Assembly (NCBI GenBank): GCA_021847305.1
Contig: JAJZTZ010000004.1
Span: forward strand, 1-47,466
From: Pseudomonadota bacterium
Lineage (GTDB): Bacteria; Pseudomonadota; Gammaproteobacteria; Burkholderiales; JAJZQI01
DNA length: 47,466 nucleotides
Direction: 5' to 3'
Shown: piece by piece, positions 47,264 through 47,466 of the stretch
Layout of the letters: every line of letters starts with the position of its first letter
Position numbering within the stretch: position 1 is the stretch's first letter
Program-made: the position numbers and the translations under genes
Notes under the pieces: model-generated
Database searches by the model: none
The model's input: only the letters and a program-made list of their open reading frames with translations
Told to the model about the DNA's origin: nothing

Positions 47264-47466
47264 CCTAAAAATCCTTGTTGATTTAATACTCAATCTCCGA
47301 TCTGTCTGTAATGCATACCAGCGCCTCAGCGTTTGGTTGCTCGCTAGCATTTGCCTTTCCAATATATCTCCTGCGTCGCATAATGAAACGAACCACTCGT
47401 TACTGTTAGGGTTCGTCGCGGTCTATGGATGCTTTCGTAAAACCACTTGCCGGTCTTGAGTCCGAA

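Overview
The window is about 47 kb of a chromosome with balanced-to-high G+C, dense coding and short intergenic gaps. Gene content and order point to a betaproteobacterium: the rimP-nusA-infB-rbfA-truB and rpsO-pnp clusters, arsC-like/dapE/prmB, ispD-ispF, the trpS-scpA-scpB-rluB string, a single-chain purL and a Pro-Arg-His tRNA cluster. A type I sulfide:quinone oxidoreductase very like that of Acidithiobacillus and a CbbY phosphatase suggest a sulfur-oxidising, probably autotrophic member, for example of the Nitrosomonadales. The genus is not resolved from sequence alone.

Left part (1-9.4 kb): the 5' end of a GAF-domain protein, then a cyanophycin module. An ABC exporter with an unusual soluble N-terminal region and a DUF1854 protein are translationally coupled on the minus strand. 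They diverge across 372 bp of repeat-rich regulatory DNA from two tandem cyanophycin synthetase genes. The first synthetase has a degraded Mur-ligase domain (CphA2-like); the second is complete (CphA1-like). No cyanophycinase or isoaspartyl dipeptidase gene is present. A small exported protein of unknown function follows.

Middle part (9.5-33 kb): purL with a NifU-like gene and trmO; a minus-strand cluster (unknown gene, yciB, yciI, bolA, parvulin isomerase); a QseBC/PmrAB-like two-component pair beside a tiny lysine-rich exported protein whose promoter region carries a PmrA-type box; a plus-strand run (PHP phosphatase, YciO, M50 protease, trpS with a four-cysteine iron-sulfur-type motif, scpA, scpB, rluB); an orphan response regulator; an MscS-like membrane protein; arsC-like/dapE/prmB; ispD, ispF, thpR; a host-attachment-family protein and a secreted nuclease.

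Right part (33-47.5 kb): the transcription/translation operon rimP-nusA-infB-rbfA-truB-rluF-like, rpsO and pnp. infB is interrupted by a one-base frameshift in its low-complexity linker. Next come an unknown gene, dksA, cbbY, folD, sqr with a convincing sigma-54 promoter and upstream inverted repeat, and tRNA-Pro, tRNA-Arg and tRNA-His behind one good sigma-70 promoter. The last 200 bases hold nothing I can identify. Most of the window is housekeeping; the points of most interest are the cyanophycin/ABC transporter module, the sigma-54 control of sqr, and the infB frameshift.
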